64,000 nt of DNA from Alphaproteobacteria bacterium 46_93_T64 (lineage in GTDB: Bacteria > Pseudomonadota > Alphaproteobacteria > Sneathiellales > Sneathiellaceae). Shown here in pieces: positions 18,247 to 27,520 of this stretch. The stretch spans positions 2,501 through 66,500 of the forward strand of contig MAAN01000023.1 in the NCBI GenBank assembly GCA_002163135.1, written 5' to 3'. The notes beneath the pieces were generated by a model, which did no database searches, had not been told where the DNA came from, and saw only the letters and a list, made by a program, of their open reading frames with translations. Position 1 is the first letter of the stretch. Each line of letters begins with the position of its first letter. Position numbers and translations under genes: made by a program.

Positions 18247-18920
18247 TTGTCACACGTGTTCAAGTACTTTTCGATCACAATTTCAGGCGTTCCGTCGGCA
18301 AGTAATTTTCCATCATGAAAGCACAATACCCGGTCAAATTCGGACAAAAGATCCAGATCATGAGTAATCATGATTATCCGTTGCCCTAATTCGCGAACAA
18401 TTGACATAAGTCGTCGTTTGTTTCTCAAATCCAATAGGGTTGTCGGCTCATCTAGAACGATATATTCCGGCTGCATTATCAGAACACCGACCAGTGCAAC
18501 CAGCTGCTTTTCCCCGCCGCTCAATTGATGGGTTAAGCGATCTGCAAGATGATCTATTCCATAAAGAGACAGAGCCTTTTCTATACGCTGCTCAATATCC
18601 TGTTTCGGGTACTTCAGGTTTTTAAGCCCAAACGACATATCCTCACGAACAGTAGGGTAGACGATTTGATTGTCGGGATTTTGAAAAACAAACCCGACGC
18701 GGCGGCGAACTTTTCGACCGTCCTTCCGGCTATCAAATCCATCCACAGAAACTGCTCCCGCATCAGGCAGCTGCAGCCCGTTTAACAGCCGAGCAAACGT
18801 ACTCTTCCCAGATCCGTTCAAACCAATAACACCAACACGCTGTTCCTGCAGTTGCAGGGAGACATCTTCAAGCACAGGTCGGCCGTTAAAACCGACATTT
18901 ACAGACTGTAGTGTAATCAT
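18243..18920 (-). CDS. bioM: ECF transporter ATPase, biotin type
   Basis: A 225-residue CbiO-like ABC ATPase. Walker A is G-L-N-G-S-G-K-S-T, the Q-loop is in V-F-Q-N-P-D-N-Q, the signature is L-S-G-G-E-K-Q, and Walker B is Y-I-V-L-D-E-P-T, with the switch His in M-I-T-H-D. One copy suffices because BioM acts as a homodimer. It lies between bioY (33 bp upstream) and bioN (overlapping), giving the order bioY-bioM-bioN. The carboxylase operon further upstream encodes a biotin-dependent enzyme, which fits a shared demand for biotin, although the two operons are separated by about 150 bp. Confidence 0.88.
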   Translation of the reverse strand: MITLQSVNVGFNGRPVLEDVSLQLQEQRVGVIGLNGSGKSTFARLLNGLQLPDAGAVSVDGFDSRKDGRKVRRRVGFVFQNPDNQIVYPTVREDMSFGLKNLKYPKQDIEQRIEKALSLYGIDHLADRLTHQLSGGEKQLVALVGVLIMQPEYIVLDEPTTLLDLRNKRRLMSIVRELGQRIIMITHDLDLLSEFDRVLCFHDGKLLADGTPEIVIEKYLNTCDK

Positions 18921-18953
18921 GTTACGTTTTCTGAATCCGAGAAAGATCCGTTC

Positions 18954-19502
18954 TTATTTGGAAATCAGGGGATATTGGTTTTTCACTGCAACAATAACCG
19001 CCGAGGCAAAAACAGCCTTGATCAAATCACCAGGAATGAACGCAAGTGATCCCATAAGTGCTTTCATAAACGGAATTGATGCGGCAACTGTAACCCAAGG
19101 AATGCCGATAGCGTAAAGCAACACTACACCGCCCAAAATGCAGGCGCCCGCTGCGGAGATAATATTCAGTTTATTCCAGTATTTCTCGACTATGTAACCA
19201 ACTGCGTACGCAGCAGCAATCCAGCCAAGAAGGAACCCGCCGGATGCACCTGAAAACACACCTAAACCGCCTCTTCCGCCCGCCAAAAGTGGAAGACCTA
19301 CAGCAACAAGTACCAAGAAAAGGACTATGGACAGTGCTCCTCGCTTGGCGCCTAGAATGCCTCCAGCTAGCATGATCCCCAATGATTGGGCGGTCACCGG
19401 TACCCCGATGGAGGGAATGGTGATAGCCGGGACGAAGCCTAACCCTGCCATTAATGCAGCAAACAAAGCGATATAAACGATATCTTTGGTATTCATCATC
19501 AA
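18954..19502 (-). CDS. bioY: Biotin transporter substrate-binding S component
   Basis: A 182-residue, six-helix membrane protein of the BioY family, the biotin-recognition subunit of the ECF importer. Diagnostic segments are V-P-V-T-A-Q-S-L-G-I-M-L-A-G-G-I-L-G, G-A-L-S-I-V-L-F-L, and G-L-P-L-L-A-G-G-R-G-G-L-G-V-F-S-G-A-S-G-G-F-L-L-G-W, the last lining the biotin site. Several ATG codons in a row open the gene; the exact first is not resolved. I looked for the alphaproteobacterial BioR operator (TTATMKATAA) upstream and saw only a poor match, so control by BioR is unproven. Confidence 0.93.
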   Translation of the reverse strand: MMMNTKDIVYIALFAALMAGLGFVPAITIPSIGVPVTAQSLGIMLAGGILGAKRGALSIVLFLVLVAVGLPLLAGGRGGLGVFSGASGGFLLGWIAAAYAVGYIVEKYWNKLNIISAAGACILGGVVLLYAIGIPWVTVAASIPFMKALMGSLAFIPGDLIKAVFASAVIVAVKNQYPLISK

Positions 19503-19654
19503 AATTCCTGTAAGCCTTGAATAGACGGCACTTTAAAATTAAAGCGGTTTTACAGAGCTAGTCAGGTAAATGTCTAGTTATAAATGATGCTTTTCTTGTA
19601 TTCACGCATTCATGGAATATGTGGCATACTTATACCACGGCCAAATATTCTGGA

Positions 19655-20800
19655 TTACGAGCGCTTCGCTATTTCTTCCAGCATAACTTCCGTCGCACCG
19701 CCGCCTATTGATTGAACTCGTGCATCACGAACCATCCGTTCTATTGCTGCCTCGCGCATATACCCAAACCCGCCATGAAATTGCTGGCAATCATACATGA
19801 CCTTATTCACCAATTCTCCGCAGTAAGCTTTCACCATTGAAACCTCTTTCACACATTCCTCGCCAGAGGCCTCCAGCCAAGCGCAATGATATAAAAGTTG
19901 CTGCCCTGCGGCGACTTCAGATTGCCGTTTAGCGAGGCGCTGACGAATGGCATCCTTATCCCAAAGGGTCCCACCAAATGCCTTACGGGTCTTCACATAC
20001 TCAAGCGTTAGCTCCAGCCCCTTCTGCGCCTCCCCCAGCGCTTGAGCTCCCAGAACAATTCTCTCGTTCTGGAAATTTTTCATGATGGCATAAAAGCCTT
20101 TATTCACTTCACCCAGAATGTTCTCTTCCGGCACGCGAACGTTATCGAATATCAGCTCCGCTGTATCAGAGGACCGCCACCCCATTTTGTCGAGGGAGCG
20201 ACCAACAGAAAATCCTTCCGCACCCTTTTCAACAATAAAAATCGTAACGCCGCGGGAGCCTTTTGCATCGGGATCTGTTTTTGCCGCGACAAAATAGATA
20301 TCCGCGTGAACACCATTGGTAATGAACATTTTATTGCCGTTAAGCACCCAATCATTTCCATCTTTGACTGCTCGGCTTTTCATACCTGCAACGTCAGATC
20401 CGGCATCAGCTTCCGTAACCGCAACTGCGGTAATCTTCTTACCTGCGATAATATCCGGCATATATTTTGCTTTTTGTGCAGGCGTTCCGGCGTTTGCCAA
20501 ATGTGGCGATGCCATGTCTGTATGAACAAGAGATGTAATGGCAAATCCACCAAACGAAGATTTTCCAAGCTCTTCTGCATATACGACGGTAGCGAGAACA
20601 TCCAAACCAGCGCCGCCATATTCTTCGTCATACTGAATGCCGAGAAACCCAAGTTCGCCCATTTCCCGAATAGTTTCGCGTGGCGTCATACCATCTTGTT
20701 CCCATTGCTCACCATTTGGCAGAACTTTTTCGCGGACAAAGCGGCTAACTTGCGCACGCAGCATCTCATGCTCTTCTTTGAAATAGATACTTTTTGTCAT
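19655..20800 (-). CDS. Acyl-CoA dehydrogenase (last gene of carboxylase operon)
   Basis: A 381-residue FAD enzyme of the standard short-chain acyl-CoA dehydrogenase fold: V-A-V-T-E-A-D-A-G-S-D-V-A-G-M-K FAD motif (about 125-140), G-N-K-M-F-I-T-N-G-V-H-A middle domain, then R-K-A-F-G, and Q-F-H-G-G-F-G-Y-M-R-E near the C-terminus. It follows the biotin carboxylase gene by 14 bp on the same strand, so both should be one transcript with the carboxyltransferase and TetR genes. In such operons (leucine/isovalerate- or citronellol/geranyl-type) the dehydrogenase makes the unsaturated acyl-CoA that the carboxylase then uses. The exact acyl group is not shown. Confidence 0.9.
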   Translation of the reverse strand: MTKSIYFKEEHEMLRAQVSRFVREKVLPNGEQWEQDGMTPRETIREMGELGFLGIQYDEEYGGAGLDVLATVVYAEELGKSSFGGFAITSLVHTDMASPHLANAGTPAQKAKYMPDIIAGKKITAVAVTEADAGSDVAGMKSRAVKDGNDWVLNGNKMFITNGVHADIYFVAAKTDPDAKGSRGVTIFIVEKGAEGFSVGRSLDKMGWRSSDTAELIFDNVRVPEENILGEVNKGFYAIMKNFQNERIVLGAQALGEAQKGLELTLEYVKTRKAFGGTLWDKDAIRQRLAKRQSEVAAGQQLLYHCAWLEASGEECVKEVSMVKAYCGELVNKVMYDCQQFHGGFGYMREAAIERMVRDARVQSIGGGATEVMLEEIAKRS

Positions 20801-20814
20801 TTTTATTTTCCTAT

Positions 20815-22872
20815 TTACGAGCTTTGGGTTTCAGGATCGATTGTAAGCAACACAGCGCCTTTTTCCGGCGTATCCCCAACATTAAATCCAATTTCTTTAA
20901 CGACACCGGATGCAGGCGCTTCCAATTTCTGAAGGAGCTTCATTGCCTCAAGTATAATTACGGGCTCTCCCATTTCTACGGACTGCCCTTTTGCAACCAA
21001 TACATCCACAATAAGTCCCGGCATAGGCGCATAAACTTGATTGCCGCCTGAGGCGCTAGAGCCTTTCCCAGACAAATACACTTGTTCACTGCGTAACAGT
21101 TGAATTTCGACTTCATTGCCATTACTGGACGTCAACACCCGATCGCCCTGAACACTTGCAGTTACGGATCTAACTTGCCCTTCATGCTCAAATGTCAGCT
21201 GCCTCTCGTTCATGGAAACATTGCAAAAATTCGCAACCGGCTCGCCGCCTATGTTGACTGTGTATGTATCCGCATGTTCCAAAATTTCGATATCATGCGT
21301 CGCCCCTAGAGCATCTTGCAGGACAAAATGGCTCGTTGCGGGCACCCCAACACCCTGAGTTATGCGCCACGCTCCATTACGCCCCCACGGTCCCGCCACA
21401 ACATTTTTCTTTTTGGCTAAATATCCGGCGAGAACAGCAACAGCCTGATCCAGAGAAGTAATCTTAGTCGCTTTCCATCCAGCAGGGTAATTGACACTCA
21501 ACGTTCCTGTATGATGACGAGCAACGCCGAAATCGTGCAAAGATAAGATATCTATTAGGAAATTTTTATTTGTGCCGACACCGGATATCTCAAATTCTTC
21601 CAGCGCATGCTTCAGCTTACGGACAGCGGAATTTCTGTTTGGTGCATGTGCAATAACTTTCGCCAGCATACTATCATAATAGTGAGAAACCAGACTGTCC
21701 TGTGCGATCCCGCTATCCAGACGCACATCTTCAATTTCTGGCGGCTGGTAATTTGATATGTGTCCCGTTTGCGGAAGGTAGTTCTTCTCCGGATTTTCTG
21801 CTGCCACACGTGCTTCGAGGGCCCAGCCTGAACACTGCACATCGTCTTGTTTGAGTGTCAGCGCTTCATCCATTGCTATTCGAATTTGCCATTGGACCAG
21901 ATCAATACCTGTTATGGCTTCCGTGACGGGATGCTCAACTTGCAAGCGCGTATTCATTTCAAGGAAATAGAATTCTTGCCGATTGGTATCGTAAATGAAT
22001 TCCACGGTTCCTGCGCTGTCATATCCAACCCGTTTGGACAGATCAATCGCAGCCGATAACATCTCGCTTCGCACATTCTCTGGCAAATTTGGCGCGGGTG
22101 CTTCTTCAATTATTTTCTGATGGTTTCGCTGGATTGAACAATCACGCTCAAACAGATGAATAGTATTTCCATACCTGTCGCCCAAAACCTGCACTTCGAT
22201 GTGACGTGCGTTTTCAACATATCGTTCCAGCAATACAGCCGGGTCTCCAAACGCTGCCTCTGCTTCTTTTCGCGCCAAACCCAGTTCTGCCTCAAACTCG
22301 GATAAATCCACGACAAGTCTCATGCCACGTCCGCCGCCGCCTGCGCTCGCCTTGATCATCAGTGGCACCCCAATTTTGGCTGCCGCTTCAATCAATTTTG
22401 TATCTGACTGATCCGGAGAATGACATCCTGGCACCACTGGCACGCCGGCTTCAATTGCTACCGTTTTTGCTTCGATCTTGGAGCCCATTTTTTTAATCAA
22501 ACCAGCACTTGGCCCAATGAAGACCAATCCACTTTCAACGCATTTTTGTGCGAACTCCGCATTCTCTGCCAAAAATCCGTATCCCGGATGCACTGCACCA
22601 GCGCCAGTTAGTTTAGCCGCGGCAATTATCTTCTCCATGTCGAGATAACTTTTAGAGGCCTCAGAGGGGCCGATAGGAACAGCCGTATCCGCCGCCGCTA
22701 CAAATGGGGCATTTTTGTCCGCCTCAGAAAACACAGCGACAGTTTTCAGATCGAGGCTTTTACAAGCTTTTATGAGACGAAGCGCTATCTCGCCGCGGTT
22801 TGCAATAAGAACAGTATCAAACGGCATTTGAGTTTTCCCGGCGGTCACATTAATGACTGGATTTAATGTCAT
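20815..22872 (-). CDS. Acyl-CoA carboxylase alpha subunit (biotin carboxylase + biotin carrier)
   Basis: About 685 residues. The N-terminal biotin carboxylase starts F-D-T-V-L-I-A-N-R-G-E-I-A-L-R and includes G-G-G-G-R-G-M-R ATP-grasp glycine loop, L-E-R-Y-V-E-N-A-R-H-I-E-V-Q and E-M-N-T-R-L-Q-V-E-H-P-V-T-E. The C-terminal carrier domain has the biotinylation lysine in I-L-E-A-M-K-L-L. This is the alpha subunit of methylcrotonyl-, geranyl- or propionyl-type carboxylases. I start it at 22872 because gaggg sits just upstream and the start then lies 10 bp after the carboxyltransferase stop; the longer frame to 22917 overlaps that gene. The BioYMN importer lies downstream. Confidence 0.9.
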   Translation of the reverse strand: MTLNPVINVTAGKTQMPFDTVLIANRGEIALRLIKACKSLDLKTVAVFSEADKNAPFVAAADTAVPIGPSEASKSYLDMEKIIAAAKLTGAGAVHPGYGFLAENAEFAQKCVESGLVFIGPSAGLIKKMGSKIEAKTVAIEAGVPVVPGCHSPDQSDTKLIEAAAKIGVPLMIKASAGGGGRGMRLVVDLSEFEAELGLARKEAEAAFGDPAVLLERYVENARHIEVQVLGDRYGNTIHLFERDCSIQRNHQKIIEEAPAPNLPENVRSEMLSAAIDLSKRVGYDSAGTVEFIYDTNRQEFYFLEMNTRLQVEHPVTEAITGIDLVQWQIRIAMDEALTLKQDDVQCSGWALEARVAAENPEKNYLPQTGHISNYQPPEIEDVRLDSGIAQDSLVSHYYDSMLAKVIAHAPNRNSAVRKLKHALEEFEISGVGTNKNFLIDILSLHDFGVARHHTGTLSVNYPAGWKATKITSLDQAVAVLAGYLAKKKNVVAGPWGRNGAWRITQGVGVPATSHFVLQDALGATHDIEILEHADTYTVNIGGEPVANFCNVSMNERQLTFEHEGQVRSVTASVQGDRVLTSSNGNEVEIQLLRSEQVYLSGKGSSASGGNQVYAPMPGLIVDVLVAKGQSVEMGEPVIILEAMKLLQKLEAPASGVVKEIGFNVGDTPEKGAVLLTIDPETQSS

Positions 22873-22882
22873 TTTCTTGCCC

Positions 22883-24484
22883 TCACATTCTGTAAACTGG
22901 AGAGAATTTATCTGCATCTGGCGTCGATCTTATGATTGAGAGACATAAGCCCAGAATTGTTCGAGTTTGATCCGGTGCAATGATGCCATCATCCCAAAGT
23001 CTGGAGGTGGCATAATAGGGATCACTCTGCTCACCATATTGCGCCCGAACATCATTTTCGATTTTTTCAAGCTCTTTGGCCTCGGCAGCCCCTCCATCAT
23101 GTTTCCCGCGGCGAAGTTCGAGCATCACGTTGGAGGCGATATCCGCAGACATCGTCGCCACTTCTGCGTTCGGCCAAGCGAATAGAAAATCTGGCCGAAA
23201 CCCGCGCCCGCACATACCGTAATTTCCTGCACCATAAGATCCGCCGATCACAATCGACATCCGCGGCACTCGGGCAGTGGACATGGCATACACCATTTTG
23301 GCACTGTTTTTTGCAATTCCCCCGCGCTCGGCTTCTGTCCCGACCATAAATCCTGTTATGTTATGCAAGAAAAGAAGTGGGATATTCCGTTGATCACAAA
23401 GTTGAATAAACTGTGCACCCTTCAACGCAGATTCGGAAAATAAAGCCCCGTTATTTCCGAGTATCCCAACCGGGTGATCGTGAATTTTCGCGAAACCACA
23501 AACAAGGCTTTCACCCCATTCAGGTTTAAACTGTTGGAAATCACTTCCGTCAATCAGACGCGCAATCACTTCTCGCACATCATATGGGATTTTCCGATCA
23601 TGGCTGATAACGCCAGTTATCTCGTCTGAAGAATACAGGGGCTCTTCAGCACTTTCTGCAGTAAAGCTTGGCAAACGTTCCATATTCAAGTTGGCCACAA
23701 TATCGCGAAGGCGCGCTAAAGCCTCAATCTCGTTTTCAGCCAGATGATCACTCACACCAGAGACGGTCGTATGCATCCGTGCGCCGCCTAATGTTTCGCC
23801 GTCCACGTCTTCGTTGATCGCCACTTTTACTATGGAGGGTCCCCCCAAATGAATGCGGGCATTTTCAGCCACCATGATCACTTGGTCAGACAACGCTGGA
23901 ATATACGCACCGCCCGCTGTACATCCACCGAACACAACTGAAATCTGGGGAATTCCCGCAGCTGACAATTGGCATTGCCGGTAAAAAGTATTGCCAAAAT
24001 GATCACGATCAGGAAACACTCGGTCTTGCTCAGGCAAATAGGCTCCCCCGCAATCCACAAGATACAAGCAAGGGAGACGCTGTGCTTCAGCGATTTCCTG
24101 TGCGCGGATGTGCTTCTTCACTGTTTCATGAAAAAAGGCGCCCCCTTTTACGGTCGCGTCGTTGGCAATGATAATACAAGGTGTCCCCGATACGATGCCA
24201 ATTCCAGTGACTATCCCGGCTGATGACAAATCGCCACCGTATTGCCCCCAAGCGGCCATGGGAGAGAGCTCAAGAAAAGCTGTCCCTGCATCCACAAGCC
24301 GGTCGATCCGGTCTCTAACCAATATTTTTCCGCGCGCATTATGGCGTTCTTTCAAGGCGGGCCTACCACTGGAAGTCGCAGTGGCCATACGTTCCCGCCA
24401 TACGTTCAGCAGATTTTCGTAATGTTCTTGGTTTTGTACGAATAATTCTGAACGCACATCCAGCTTACTTTCAATCGCTACCAT
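22883..24484 (-). CDS. Acyl-CoA carboxylase beta subunit (carboxyltransferase)
   Basis: A 533-residue carboxyltransferase that moves CO2 from biotin to the acyl-CoA. It carries the two crotonase-like halves: R-D-R-I-D-R-L-V-D and G-A-Y-L-P-E-Q-D-R-V-F-P in the N-half with G-G-C-T-A-G-G-A-Y-I-P, and G-N-N-G-A-L-F and G-F-M-V-G-T-E-A-E-R-G-G in the C-half with G-S-Y-G-A-G-N-Y-G-M-C-G. The last set and R-P-D-F-L-F-A-W-P-N are typical of methylcrotonyl-CoA and geranyl-CoA carboxylase beta chains rather than propionyl-CoA types. It follows the TetR gene by 4 bp. Confidence 0.9.
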   Translation of the reverse strand: MVAIESKLDVRSELFVQNQEHYENLLNVWRERMATATSSGRPALKERHNARGKILVRDRIDRLVDAGTAFLELSPMAAWGQYGGDLSSAGIVTGIGIVSGTPCIIIANDATVKGGAFFHETVKKHIRAQEIAEAQRLPCLYLVDCGGAYLPEQDRVFPDRDHFGNTFYRQCQLSAAGIPQISVVFGGCTAGGAYIPALSDQVIMVAENARIHLGGPSIVKVAINEDVDGETLGGARMHTTVSGVSDHLAENEIEALARLRDIVANLNMERLPSFTAESAEEPLYSSDEITGVISHDRKIPYDVREVIARLIDGSDFQQFKPEWGESLVCGFAKIHDHPVGILGNNGALFSESALKGAQFIQLCDQRNIPLLFLHNITGFMVGTEAERGGIAKNSAKMVYAMSTARVPRMSIVIGGSYGAGNYGMCGRGFRPDFLFAWPNAEVATMSADIASNVMLELRRGKHDGGAAEAKELEKIENDVRAQYGEQSDPYYATSRLWDDGIIAPDQTRTILGLCLSIIRSTPDADKFSPVYRM

Positions 24485-24488
24485 TTTT

Positions 24489-25115
24489 CTATTCCATCAA
24501 ACCATTTAACAAAATTTCCAGATACCCGTTTGCCAATTCTTCCACATTCCCATGCTCAGGATCGAACCACTCCAATGTGGCATTTAGAGAACCGATCAAC
24601 ATTAAACGAAACAGCCGCAGATCAACGGTTTCATTCAGTTGACCCGCCGCTTTCACACTTCCCAAGATTTCGTCCCAAAGGCTCTCGTATTTTCGGCGAA
24701 CTATTTTTGCGTCCAATTGAACAGTTTGCGGCACTTGTCCGTATATCCTCACATTCGCCGATGTATAATCGGAATGGGCAAGAAGTGTATTTAAATGAGC
24801 TTTCACACATTCGGAAATGATGCGGCTACCCGATCTGCTCTCCCGTGCGTCGTCATACGACGATTGAACAGCGTCATGTACGCGCTCAATCCCTGTGTTC
24901 AACACCTCCAGCACAATCTCTTCTTTGCTTTTGAAATGATAGTAAACGCTACCTGCTTTCATTCCGGCCATATCCGCGATCCCCCTCAAAGAGACGGCGG
25001 CGTATCCCGCATCCTTGAAGAGATGAGCCGCTGCATCAAGAATTCGCTGCCGCGTTTCCGGCGCTGTCGGTCGCTTTTTTGAGGTTTGTATAGAGGGCAA
25101 AAGACTACCTTTCAT
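24489..25115 (-). CDS. TetR-family regulator of the carboxylase operon
   Basis: A 208-residue TetR repressor. The helix-turn-helix (about residues 18-65) reads R-Q-R-I-L-D-A-A-A-H-L-F-K-D-A-G-Y, then L-R-G-I-A-D-M-A-G and G-S-V-Y-Y-H-F-K-S-K-E-E, all canonical; the C-terminal helices form the ligand domain. It is the first gene of the operon, 4 bp before the carboxyltransferase. A palindromic site ends 12 bp upstream of its start, consistent with autoregulation. By analogy with AtuR- or PsrA-type regulators an acyl-CoA intermediate is the likely inducer; this is inference. Confidence 0.9.
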   Translation of the reverse strand: MKGSLLPSIQTSKKRPTAPETRQRILDAAAHLFKDAGYAAVSLRGIADMAGMKAGSVYYHFKSKEEIVLEVLNTGIERVHDAVQSSYDDARESRSGSRIISECVKAHLNTLLAHSDYTSANVRIYGQVPQTVQLDAKIVRRKYESLWDEILGSVKAAGQLNETVDLRLFRLMLIGSLNATLEWFDPEHGNVEELANGYLEILLNGLME

Positions 25116-25126
25116 TCTTATTCTAA

Positions 25127-25136
25127 CTAACGTTAG
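25127..25136. promoter_or_regulatory. Palindromic operator candidate for the TetR regulator
   Basis: ctaacgttag is a perfect 10-bp palindrome 12 bp upstream of the TetR start codon, the position expected for an autoregulatory operator overlapping promoter elements. Confidence 0.5.
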
Positions 25137-25158
25137 ACAACATAATTGATTTTGTCAA

Positions 25159-25195
25159 ACCCATGCTATCACCTCTTGGAAGCGATAACATGGGT
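25159..25195 (-). terminator. Hairpin after the ThDP-enzyme gene
   Basis: Arms of 12 bp (acccatgctatc / gataacatgggt, one mismatch) flank a 13-nt loop, 31 bp beyond the minus-strand stop at 25226. The trailing T-run is weak (ttgacaaaat), so it may be a poor terminator or a second operator for the divergent region. Confidence 0.4.
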
Positions 25196-25225
25196 ATCAT
25201 TTAGTCAATTACTAATAGGAAAGCG

Positions 25226-26869
25226 CTAGCTTAGACTTTCACGCAGTTGGGTGAGCGTTGCTGTTGGCGTGCTGGCTTCGGGATCAGTCAGAATGTGAAT
25301 AAGTGAGGGCTTCCCGCTCACTTGCGCACGCGCAAGGGCATCCTCGAAGTCTTCACTACGGGTCACTGTTTCCGCGTGTCCCCCATAGGCTTTTGCGATC
25401 ATCGCAAAGTCCGGGTTCTGCAAATCAGTACCAGAAATACGAGCTGGATACTCACGCTCCTGATGCATACGAATGGTGCCGTACACGCCATTATCAATCA
25501 ACAGGACGATAATATTTGCGCCGTATTGGGCGGCCGTTCCAAATTCCTGCATGGTCATCTGAAAACACCCATCTCCTGCAAAACAAATCACCTGTTTTTC
25601 CGGATGGCGGATTTTGGCGGCGACCGCTGCGGGCAATCCATACCCCATAGATCCAGATGTCGGCGCTAGCTGTGTCCCAAATTCTCTAAAGCGCCAAAAC
25701 CTATGAAGCCAAATTGCGTAGTTTCCTGCGCCATTCGTCATAATCGTATCGTTTGGCAGTTGCTCTCGCAAATGCTCCATAATCTGCCCCATCTGCACAT
25801 CACCCGGCGTTTCGGGGAGATCATCTGTCCAGCGACGGTAGTAGGTATGCGCAGTATCTGCTGAGGAACTCACGGAAGTTGTCTCGACGTCATTCATCGC
25901 CTGTAAAAATGCACCCGGTGTTGCGTTTATGGCAAGATCTGGCGCGTAAATACGGCCAAGCTCTTCTGCCCCCGGATGAATATGCACAAGTTTCTGTTGG
26001 GTCTTAGGAATATCAAATAGTGAAAAACTCTGACTGGGGTTTTCAGAAAAACGTGCCCCCAGCAAAATCACAAGGTCACTCTCTACTAGCTGATTTTTAA
26101 GAAACGGGTTTATTCCAAGACCGATATCACCTGCATAATTTGGATGCAGATGATCAAACAACTGCTGACGCCGGAAAGAACAGCCAACAGGTAGGCCCCA
26201 GTTTTCGGCCAGTTTCTGGACGTCTTTGACTGCATCCTCCGTCCAGCGGCTGCCGCCCAATACGAGAAACGGCTTTTCAGCGGCTTCGATCATTTCTTTC
26301 AGGCGATTTACTGCGTCCCGAGTTGGGGCAGGTTCGGCGACTTCCACATATGGTCCAGCGCTCACGTCACATATTTCAGTTAGCATATCCTCTGGAAGTG
26401 CCAAAACGACAGGCCCTGGGCGGCCGCTCATTGCAACATGGTAGGCATGTGAAATTATTTCGGGGATACGATCAACATGGTCGATTTCTTCAACCCATTT
26501 AGCTAAATCGCCAAATGTTTGGCGATAATCAACTTCCTGAAATGCTTCACGCCCACGCATGCGGCGCCCGATTTGTCCGACAAACATTATCATGGGTGTG
26601 GAATCTTGCTTGGCAACATGCACACCAGATGCTGCGTTGGTTGCGCCGGGGCCCCGCGTTACGAAACAAATGCCGGGGCGACCCAGCATTTTTCCGTCGG
26701 CCTCCGCCATCATAGCAGCCCCACCTTCTTGGCGAGCGACAATTGTTTCTATTTTACTGTCATGCAATGCATCCAGCACTGCAAGATAGCTTTCTCCCGG
26801 CACACAGAACGCACGATCAACACCTTGCGCTTCCAAGCACTCAACAATTAATTCACCACCAGTTTTCAT
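25226..26869 (-). CDS. ThDP-dependent acetolactate synthase-like protein
   Basis: A 547-residue thiamine-diphosphate enzyme with the three usual domains: N-terminal PYR domain (T-G-G-E-L-I-V-E-C-L-E-A-Q-G-V, with the catalytic Glu in V-A-R-Q-E-G-G-A-A-M-M-A-E), the central domain with P-F-L-V-L-G-G-S, and the C-terminal PP domain with G-D-G-C-F-Q-M-T-M-Q-E-F-G-T-A and the ThDP/Mg2+ motif (G-D-G...N). It resembles ilvB-like or oxalyl-/sulfo-type members rather than housekeeping IlvI, since no regulatory subunit gene adjoins. It stands alone between the TetR operon and a DksA-like gene. The real substrate pair is not determinable. Confidence 0.85.
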   Translation of the reverse strand: MKTGGELIVECLEAQGVDRAFCVPGESYLAVLDALHDSKIETIVARQEGGAAMMAEADGKMLGRPGICFVTRGPGATNAASGVHVAKQDSTPMIMFVGQIGRRMRGREAFQEVDYRQTFGDLAKWVEEIDHVDRIPEIISHAYHVAMSGRPGPVVLALPEDMLTEICDVSAGPYVEVAEPAPTRDAVNRLKEMIEAAEKPFLVLGGSRWTEDAVKDVQKLAENWGLPVGCSFRRQQLFDHLHPNYAGDIGLGINPFLKNQLVESDLVILLGARFSENPSQSFSLFDIPKTQQKLVHIHPGAEELGRIYAPDLAINATPGAFLQAMNDVETTSVSSSADTAHTYYRRWTDDLPETPGDVQMGQIMEHLREQLPNDTIMTNGAGNYAIWLHRFWRFREFGTQLAPTSGSMGYGLPAAVAAKIRHPEKQVICFAGDGCFQMTMQEFGTAAQYGANIIVLLIDNGVYGTIRMHQEREYPARISGTDLQNPDFAMIAKAYGGHAETVTRSEDFEDALARAQVSGKPSLIHILTDPEASTPTATLTQLRESLS

Positions 26870-27012
26870 TGACCCTACCCCGTAAATCTATCGCATCCCG
26901 AACGCTTCGCTTTCGAGTAATTTTGATTACCCTATTCATAAACAAACCGTTTTGGTAGGCAAATTTTTAAGTGCAATAAACTATTTCGATAAGTTGTATC
27001 GAGTACGAATAA

Positions 27013-27330
27013 TTACTGGGCACAGTCGATACATCTGCTGGTAAAAGGCAGAATTTCGAGACGCTTTTCCTGTATGTCTTCGCCGCAATTTGAACAAGCG
27101 CCATAGTTTCCCTCTTCTATGCGAACAAGGGCAGCCTTAATTGAAGCGATTTCAGCGTTCGCTTCTGCTTCAAGCCTTTCAATAACCTCATCATCTTCAC
27201 GTTCGTGGGCTTGCTCCGAGAAGTTTTGGCTATGCTCGCTTCGCAAAGAACCCTTCATCTCATCTGCACGCTCTTGCAATAAAATCATACGGGTATTTAG
27301 TTCTTCTTTTGTCTTCTGCAAATCTAACAT
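27013..27330 (-). CDS. TraR/DksA-type zinc-finger protein
   Basis: A 105-residue protein with an N-terminal coiled coil (about 1-65) and a C4 zinc finger Y-G-A-C-S-N-C-G-E-D-I-...-T-S-R-C-I-D-C-A-Q (C-x2-C-x17-C-x2-C). This is the DksA/TraR architecture that inserts a coiled-coil tip into the RNA polymerase secondary channel. It is shorter than classical DksA (about 150 residues) and lacks the obvious D-x-x-D-x-A tip motif, so ppGpp-like regulation is uncertain. It is divergent from the arsenic operon, about 190 bp away. Confidence 0.85.
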   Translation of the reverse strand: MLDLQKTKEELNTRMILLQERADEMKGSLRSEHSQNFSEQAHEREDDEVIERLEAEANAEIASIKAALVRIEEGNYGACSNCGEDIQEKRLEILPFTSRCIDCAQ

Positions 27331-27457
27331 CTATTGCTCCACGTTAAAAGATTGCGTCCATTGGCTGAAAAGAACCTCCACCCATTTAGATAACTCTTCA
27401 AAGACAGAAATCAAAACCCGGCTTTGTAAAATTAGTGTAACGATGTTTGTATATGTG

Positions 27458-27482
27458 GCTGTATGAAGTAAAAACATACAGC
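27458..27482. promoter_or_regulatory. Inverted repeat upstream of arsenic operon
   Basis: gctgtatg and catacagc are perfect 8-bp arms 9 bp apart, 39 bp before the ACR3 start codon. The position suits an ArsR/SmtB- or other metalloregulator operator, though no such regulator is encoded here. Confidence 0.4.
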
Positions 27483-27520
27483 TTTTGGTGATTGATTCAC
27501 GATGCGTTACGCGAGGTTCA

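Noticed and set aside
19503-19654. BioR operator (TTATMKATAA) upstream of bioY
   Set aside because: The nearest match (ttataaatga near 19578) has two mismatches on the relevant strand.
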